Below are positions 7,601 to 9,982 of a stretch of DNA of 9,982 nt, one piece after another. Source of the DNA: Candidatus Peribacteria bacterium. GTDB taxonomy: Bacteria > Patescibacteriota > Gracilibacteria > UBA1369 > GCA-2718715. The notes under the pieces are model-generated. The model was not told the DNA's origin. It was given only the letters and a program-made list of their open reading frames with translations, and searched no databases. The DNA lies in NCBI GenBank assembly GCA_943349385.1, contig CALQZM010000030.1, positions 1 to 9,982 of the forward strand, given 5' to 3'. The number at the start of each line of letters is the position of its first letter. The first letter of the stretch is position 1. A program made the translations under genes and the position numbers.

Positions 7601-9982
7601 GGGTACCAAATAATCTAGATTCAATAGATGGTAACATTGCAGACGGTGTAAATAGAATTGGTGATGCTTTAGAAAATATATTATGCCAAGGCGCAGGATG
7701 TTTACCAATGCCAATTAATATAGCCTTTTTAGTTCCACGAAACGGCGCACCTGGACTACCAGTTTTTGCTTGGGGCTGTGGGGTACCACCATTTGTATGG
7801 CCACCGTCACCTTTTCCAAATTGTCTGGGTGGTTCACAATATATTTCACCTACTCTAACAGGTGAATTTGCGGGTGCGACTTGCCTTGGCCCAAACATGT
7901 TGGGTATGTGTTTTGTATATAGACTAGGGGATTTAGGAGCCGCCTGCGAGGCGATTTCGACCTTTGCTGAAGATGTAATTAACTCTGCTACGGGATTAGT
8001 TTCGACTGCCACAGGGGGCGTGGTTAGTGTTGGTGCCGGAGGCGGAGGAAGTGGCGGTGGAAATGTTACGGTGCCTGGATTCCCGTCGATAATTACCGAT
8101 TGGGTTACTGCCCAAATCGAAGAAATTACAACTAAATTATTAGATCTTCCTGATTTAACTATTATTTATCCATCATCGGAATCATTAGTTGGATACTTTA
8201 GATCTACCGAAGAAAATACTGCATTTGACAATGTTGGCTATCTTGGAATCGAAGATGCATTAGCTAAACTTGCCGCAATGCCTTTATTTGATATCCAGCT
8301 TGAAAAACAAACCATTAATTATCCTATGATTCCAGAGGGTGCAGAATTCGCAAAATATCTTATGCAATTCGAAGAAATCCTAGAAAATAATAAACAAGAA
8401 TTTTATACAACTTTAACTTCATGGGCGTGTTTTGGTAAGGGATACTTTAAAAGTTATGGGCAATTTAGTGCGAGCATATCAGAAGGTAGGATTATAGCTG
8501 ATCTTAATGGAGCCGTTTTAGATAATCCAGATTTAAGCCCTGAGGAGCAGCAAATTTGTCTTAAGTTTTCAGTAAAATTTATTGAGCTATTTGCAAGCCT
8601 AGACACTAATTTAGATGCCTTAAAAAGCTATCGTGATATTCCAAAGAATATTTTTGAATTAGAAAATTTTGTAGCTAATTATGCTGATCAGGCTTTGAGT
8701 TACGCCGAAGTCATTTTAGATAGAACTGCTGGATTCTTAAATGAAAATACTTTAGCCATTGTTGAGTGGCAAAACTTCTTTATACAAATTCAAACATTAA
8801 TCGATGACTTTTTAATTATTATTAAGTTTATTCTTAACTTTATGACCTCGTGCGATGACTGTCGAACAGATAGAACTAACTTGGGAATCCAAACTTTGAT
8901 CCAGATTCTAGCCGGTAGCATTGCGCAGTTTCCTGTTATTCCTTTTCCTAAAATGCCAAATATTACTATCGACTTTTCTCGAATAGAAGCAGGTATAAAT
9001 ATTACTTTACCTCAATTTGAATTTGTACCAGACCGAATTAATTTGCCTGATTTAAATATGTTTTTAATTGATTTACCATCTGCTCCGCCTGTTAGTATAG
9101 GAATTGATTTTGGTAAGTATGGATTTGCAGAGGTCCTTACTTTACCACCTGCTCCAGATCTTGGTACCTTGATTTTAGATTTGATAGATTTACCAACTTT
9201 AAATATTCCTGAATTTCCATCTATTCCAAGGCCTCCAGATATTGGAATGACCCTAAATGATTTATTAGCTTCTATAAAAGTACCACTGAAAACGGTATCC
9301 GCTATATTGAGAATCCTTTGTATTATTTATAAAGGATTTATACCGATTCCAGAATCAATGCTAGCCTCAAAAATAGAGAGTATGACTAACCGTGGATTAA
9401 CTCCAGTGTTACCAATTGACATTGGTATAACAGTGCAGTATCCAGAAATTTCGTACCGATATCTAGAAGAATATAAAATTATTTTAGAAACTTACTTCAA
9501 TTTTGATTTTGATATTATATCAACAGCCACTAACGAATTAGTAGCTGAAGTGAATAAATTAACTAACACCGTAGTTACTGAGGTCGAAAAGAGTTTACAA
9601 GGAGTAGTGGATTTACTGCCTTCAGGTAATATAGAAGTTGTCCCAGGTGGAGATGATTTTGAAATAAATGCCAACTTAGATTTGCAAAGTTTCAAAACAG
9701 ATCTTAAAAATTTACCTAGTCAAATAAGTGATTTACAAGAAATCTACGATAAAATCCCTAAAAATCTTGATTTAGTAGCTTCTACAACTAACTTAAGTCT
9801 AAAAGAAGTACAGGCTTACGAAGCAAAAAATATTGGTAATGCTCCCGATTCAATCCAAAAACAATACCAAAAACTAGTCGCTTATAAAAAGTCTTTTAAA
9901 AATAAAACTTTAGTAGCTGATGAGGATTTTGTTACACCACAAACAAATAATGGTCCGAGTACAGTTCAACAATTTACAAACG
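1471..9982 (+). CDS. Giant exported multidomain surface protein (3' partial, at least 2,837 residues)
   Basis: One frame runs open from ATG 1471 to the window edge (last whole codon ends at 9981), with no TAA, TAG or TGA, so the product exceeds about 310 kDa. An in-frame TAG at 1450-1452 leaves ATG 1471 as the first possible ATG. In order it shows: a basic n-region and hydrophobic segment (residues 23-39); an alpha/beta domain (about 57-260); an unrecognised region to about 990 with cysteines C510, C546, C578 and C608; three Ig-like units (about 991-1300); a segment with a GDP motif and a calcium loop (about 1590-1760); a DUF11/CARDB-like stretch (about 1840-1990); a thrombospondin-3-type motif (2039-2053); a Cys/Gly/Pro-rich module (2072-2200); helical segments; and Leu-Pro repeats (about 2489-2592). 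This layout fits a cell-surface adhesin or structural protein of a Patescibacterium. I recall similar motifs in giant proteins of that group but cannot verify it here. The pilin genes lie just upstream. Its C-terminus and any cell-wall or membrane anchor are outside the window. Confidence 0.9.
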   Translation, partial: MKFKGQFQKLYSYSQKHSRMTKALASLLVLAIVSQYIILDPAILKANTDIFSENNQEDIVIILAEENLLSNNENYDGLREGVFDGLGLSERKIPDRINRYALDVQSKLHQTKVEIMRVKKTDSPEKIASLLKQAYFQNVSDFDGRKLSGVIVVGEVPLPVVDKAGNRFISMYPYTDFESPVYTYNQDTDFFEFQELQASATFQPEVWHGVIDFSTLKEMFPDLTEEQVNAKYAEFFDKNHLYHQGNEDFSKFEKQIFLSEPVHEKESLNATAYENYQRYQDYAEELVYNRMSGKLNKVINPLADFPAEDLYGDEVGPSTTNLDTADTVVASSIKNGNQTAIDVFKSSTGKQLESVLGTGRYTASSFFTPITAIARKDDFSAQYFKLINDLIETKVDTVAEDLQQDLIIPNGAILSGQILTTTGGIVRIDPISFVNNAPTANWIDDTFNAIGAIRKAQVRNGLTPFTNAIKLGLDPNFEILDVAFDRNYILNFNTWIFGTPVNEINSAEQCRIIRGGGTDNPLDNSVKIVRGLHTVPIDQDTVGEFCFEKTTDPTNVNFEANQITSDVSSFSPASKTFCSEFFAEDLKENYRAKVVADVKKGQLTHESCFNMRPLPLFDQVLNLKYPIDQPANVAAQNFNLSNQPAKANEIIINSGTGLSLDEVLAELPEYDRPAEDWNAWSYFLLANPKKTEFVINNPENLPGIAQVTLNIEQLVRPEALTRKVKSIVKHKDPTPEIITAIQKGAVTQSLPINATRYTTFVDTQGRNVEIEYPNLFKAVSVAEFEQQLIQVESKLNSLSGTSEYTGLLTGILTNQDVFSAEFTAINQASKAKVAYLINWSKSNLNQKYASVYAQFLNSASPLNFVNFPTSFEVAIITAENIDNAIDTGIIPEDLLGLSTIDQLQGVQETSAEVSNLEDLFKDQDQSRRIDQQSIGSSERVQNSCSTSNEGIPVVQWFSDYLPCWLELVKTVGTTLAQSIKPKLPKVSEILAPPNAVVNSILLEADLLNYSSENHTQINVSVKLLDQNNKVLAGLPRIVDLEVSSNAEFSSSADKDLTKPGVQYFAVSPNQKVPLEIKAAGAVTLKASLKNPDSDELITETKTFTVHQNLNLDFGLSQEATQVNSSDGINFTIKLLNQSNQAQEFLSPEVSINNPLLGGLQPLTETVENSTAEPKSEYQFKFIPANKSGQAIITVKYPDLSPVSKQVTVRPLAPKKIYFEQLKSVSKNLDITETEINLVDQYNNKVNANLSDLAVTVSDGSKIELLAETISIEAGVGKIRYRAKANSSGNAFIIVKKDGLEDGIHKVGFSNSISLARFNQYQSPALYYELKLNQKAKAPATNIISTGKAQAVSTYTTDLAGMSPSFYVHPTGVIEAVSQNKITVGIAELNNQLVSTIIDQQNNQVAKVGVNLEGLEFKGIYSEATDTIADRGIYIVPAKDSQLISNPDNPRQFVVNKNPIFEIKATGTIALLGEDLKLEQNKDLNIYGLNVVQKGSVLATVYYKFNQADAITVTANLDNLSFAYKQGYTLSSSAAPKGTIFYNKSTKLLKSQLPQEGLTRSSSAFESANTNLNSGTKSILLFSAGLNAGEANKHYLSEIGILIGDPSIKLNQSPASTNGFNQDIGDLIAQTDGLTSRVIPYKEGLIITDSKGFISRYDLQSQKFYKNLLQIPAGIKDLVTYKPNASDENLIVLTNKACTNIDSCLYLIDFSNDQAKSLPIEINFETKATQVFSFDHNNDGDTDLMILGEDNLLYLVQSTNEQLQPDPSTIGSIFSALQSDQSLKEQIWISADNSSAAVESVNLSVPITPREEVITETVAGGVSFNSEVLITKQDYEFKPILVDPNFAATSITLTDLNGELLRANDSVRYTVNLRSSTALRNANLSIPIPTDHIVVTSSLTSTPAATPAVRFLSTIQAGRPYIISGINATANQNIQVSFTANYKPTSASSTPLISIVDNEGDLTPDRFQDLKIVLTGENKVIYYHSEVSSSGVFSYQRSEVELTPKILENPNEDFPTELPETPSAQQELIRNVQTQIGNQDTDSDGVPNNLDSIDGNIADGVNRIGDALENILCQGAGCLPMPINIAFLVPRNGAPGLPVFAWGCGVPPFVWPPSPFPNCLGGSQYISPTLTGEFAGATCLGPNMLGMCFVYRLGDLGAACEAISTFAEDVINSATGLVSTATGGVVSVGAGGGGSGGGNVTVPGFPSIITDWVTAQIEEITTKLLDLPDLTIIYPSSESLVGYFRSTEENTAFDNVGYLGIEDALAKLAAMPLFDIQLEKQTINYPMIPEGAEFAKYLMQFEEILENNKQEFYTTLTSWACFGKGYFKSYGQFSASISEGRIIADLNGAVLDNPDLSPEEQQICLKFSVKFIELFASLDTNLDALKSYRDIPKNIFELENFVANYADQALSYAEVILDRTAGFLNENTLAIVEWQNFFIQIQTLIDDFLIIIKFILNFMTSCDDCRTDRTNLGIQTLIQILAGSIAQFPVIPFPKMPNITIDFSRIEAGINITLPQFEFVPDRINLPDLNMFLIDLPSAPPVSIGIDFGKYGFAEVLTLPPAPDLGTLILDLIDLPTLNIPEFPSIPRPPDIGMTLNDLLASIKVPLKTVSAILRILCIIYKGFIPIPESMLASKIESMTNRGLTPVLPIDIGITVQYPEISYRYLEEYKIILETYFNFDFDIISTATNELVAEVNKLTNTVVTEVEKSLQGVVDLLPSGNIEVVPGGDDFEINANLDLQSFKTDLKNLPSQISDLQEIYDKIPKNLDLVASTTNLSLKEVQAYEAKNIGNAPDSIQKQYQKLVAYKKSFKNKTLVADEDFVTPQTNNGPSTVQQFTN
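1639..2250 (+). other. N-terminal alpha/beta domain, faintly gingipain (peptidase C25)-like
   Basis: Residues 57-260 alternate strands and helices: DIVIILAEENLL, a helix, KVEIMRVKK, a helix (SPEKIASLLKQAYF), GVIVVGEVPLPVV, then YPYTDFE and EVWHGVIDF, then a helix ending FFDKNHLYHQG. The order of a hydrophobic strand ending in VGE-VPLP, an aromatic/Asp segment and a following Gly-containing strand recalls the start of C25 gingipain-type domains (LLVGD, then SDxYY, then GR). No catalytic Cys or His pair is evident, and the first cysteine after it is C510. If the resemblance is real the domain is probably inactive or has another role. Confidence 0.35.
4441..5370 (+). other. Three Ig-like (Big_1/invasin-type) repeats
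   Basis: Three beta-rich units of about 107 residues share a strand of the form (V/I)xLxDQxNxx: VKLLDQNNKV (1021-1030), IKLLNQSNQ (1132-1140) and INLVDQYNNKV (1235-1245). Each unit ends in a strand such as TFTVH, QVTVRP or AFIIVKK. The spacing and strand signature fit bacterial Ig-like domains of the intimin/invasin kind, which act as rigid extracellular spacers or adhesive units. Sequence identity between units is low, so boundaries are approximate. Confidence 0.6.
6187..6300 (+). other. Conserved-looking GDP motif segment
   Basis: Residues about 1573-1610 read as a strand (SILLFSAGLNAGEANK) followed by SEIGILIGDPSIKL, with the GDP at 1603-1605. In C25 gingipain-type proteins a phrase of the form LLGDPxL ends the peptidase domain. 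Here it lies about 1,350 residues after the N-terminal alpha/beta domain. It may mark the end of a domain family shared with that domain, or be coincidental. Confidence 0.3.
6661..6747 (+). other. Calcium-loop motif of FG-GAP / PilY1 beta-propeller type
   Basis: Residues 1731-1759 hold FSFDHNNDGDTDLMILGED followed by NLLYLV. The DxNxDGDxD pattern (D1734, N1736, D1738, D1740, D1742) is the EF-hand-like calcium loop found in FG-GAP/VCBS propeller blades and in the C-terminal propeller of PilY1. The preceding 100 residues have short strand pairs (GLIITDSKGFISRYDL, LIVLTN...CLYLIDF) that look like blades. A full propeller is not established. Confidence 0.6.
6978..7440 (+). other. DUF11/CARDB-like beta-sandwich segment
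   Basis: Residues about 1837-1990 contain a strand-rich run with the phrase LTDLNGELLRANDSVRYTV, followed by LSIPIPTDHIVV and IQVSFTANY. A turn, then an aromatic xVRYTVxL strand and a paired beta sandwich, is typical of DUF11 and CARDB extracellular repeats. There is only one copy, and assignment is by pattern only. Confidence 0.4.
7585..7629 (+). other. Thrombospondin type-3-like calcium motif
   Basis: Residues 2039-2053 read DTDSDGVPNNLDSID, matching DxDxDGxxNxxD. These loops bind calcium and are common in bacterial outer-surface proteins. A single unit is present, at the hinge between the beta-rich part and the cysteine-rich module. Confidence 0.75.
7681..8068 (+). other. Cys/Gly/Pro-rich module with glycine linker
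   Basis: Seven cysteines lie within 88 residues (C2072, C2077, C2103, C2118, C2138, C2147, C2159) among Gly, Pro, Trp and Phe, in phrases such as GCLPMPINIAFLVP, FAWGCGVPPFVWPP and QYISPTLTGE. A Gly/Ser linker follows (GAGGGGSGGG, near 2188-2197). The DNA is clearly richer in G+C here (about 55% at 7741-7800 and at 8041-8100, against about 37% in a sample line at 5221-5280). I recall similar phrases in other giant Patescibacteria proteins, suggesting a conserved disulfide-stabilised module of unknown role. Confidence 0.55.
8761..8892 (+). other. Hydrophobic segment followed by a CDDC pair
   Basis: Residues about 2437-2458 include LIDDFLIIIKFILNFM, long enough to be membrane-associated, although the Lys and two Asp make a full transmembrane span doubtful. 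It is followed by CDDC (C2461, C2464), a CxxC pair that could be a vicinal disulfide or metal site. Flanking helices suggest a buried core helix as the alternative. Confidence 0.4.
8935..9246 (+). other. Leu-Pro/Asp repeat region
   Basis: Residues about 2489-2592 repeat short strands punctuated by proline: FPVIPFPKMPNITID, LPQFEFVP, LPDLNMFLIDLPSAPP, LPPAPDLG, LPTLNIPEFPSIPRPP. The period is irregular, near 10-20 residues, with alternating hydrophobic positions. It could form an extended beta structure, polyproline stalk or solenoid edge. No named family is recognised. Confidence 0.5.

Noticed and set aside
7563..8012. 149-codon minus-strand open frame
   Set aside because: It lies wholly inside the giant + strand gene, over the Cys/Gly/Pro-rich part where higher G+C reduces chance stops. 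It has no promoter, no ribosome site and no recognisable domain.
1471..9982. Giant frame as several fused or frameshifted genes
   Set aside because: The frame was read line by line with no stop, and sequence character is continuous across domain borders, so one gene is the simplest reading.

Overview
The window is AT-rich (mostly mid-30s % GC by eye) and is coding on the + strand throughout. It suggests a small-genome bacterium of the candidate phyla radiation (Patescibacteria). The grounds are near-identical tandem type IV pilins with very short leaders, a lysine/alanine-rich basic tail, starts without Shine-Dalgarno sites, and one enormous multidomain surface protein whose motifs resemble giant proteins I recall from such genomes. 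No in-frame TGA occurs in 2,837 codons of the large gene, which argues against the recoded (TGA = Gly) Gracilibacteria/Absconditabacteria. The lineage is otherwise not determinable from this window.

Layout: (1) Positions 1-137 are the 3' end of a gene with a histone H1-like K/A/V tail, closed by a clear intrinsic terminator at 162-191. (2) Positions 192-354 are an intergenic leader with a TATAAT -10 box and a possible 10-codon upstream ORF. (3) Two tandem type IV pilin genes lie at 355-828 and 835-1305, only 6 bases apart and evidently paralogues. (4) Positions 1306-1470 hold a short direct repeat, a weak terminator and a new TATAAT box. (5) From 1471 to beyond the window end runs one uninterrupted ORF of at least 2,837 codons, at least about 310 kDa, with no stop in the window. 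It has an N-terminal signal/anchor, an alpha/beta domain with faint gingipain-like features, a long unrecognised region, Ig-like repeats, a calcium-loop (FG-GAP/PilY1-like) segment, a DUF11/CARDB-like segment, a thrombospondin-3-type calcium motif, a Cys/Gly/Pro-rich module, and helical and Leu-Pro-repeat regions.

Working model (inference): the pilins make a type IV pilus or related filament, and the giant protein is an exported, calcium-binding, multidomain surface protein. Their adjacency suggests a shared role in attachment or host contact, perhaps with the giant protein acting like a PilY1-type adhesin. No enzyme with intact, recognisable catalytic residues was found. The giant protein is the element most worth following up.
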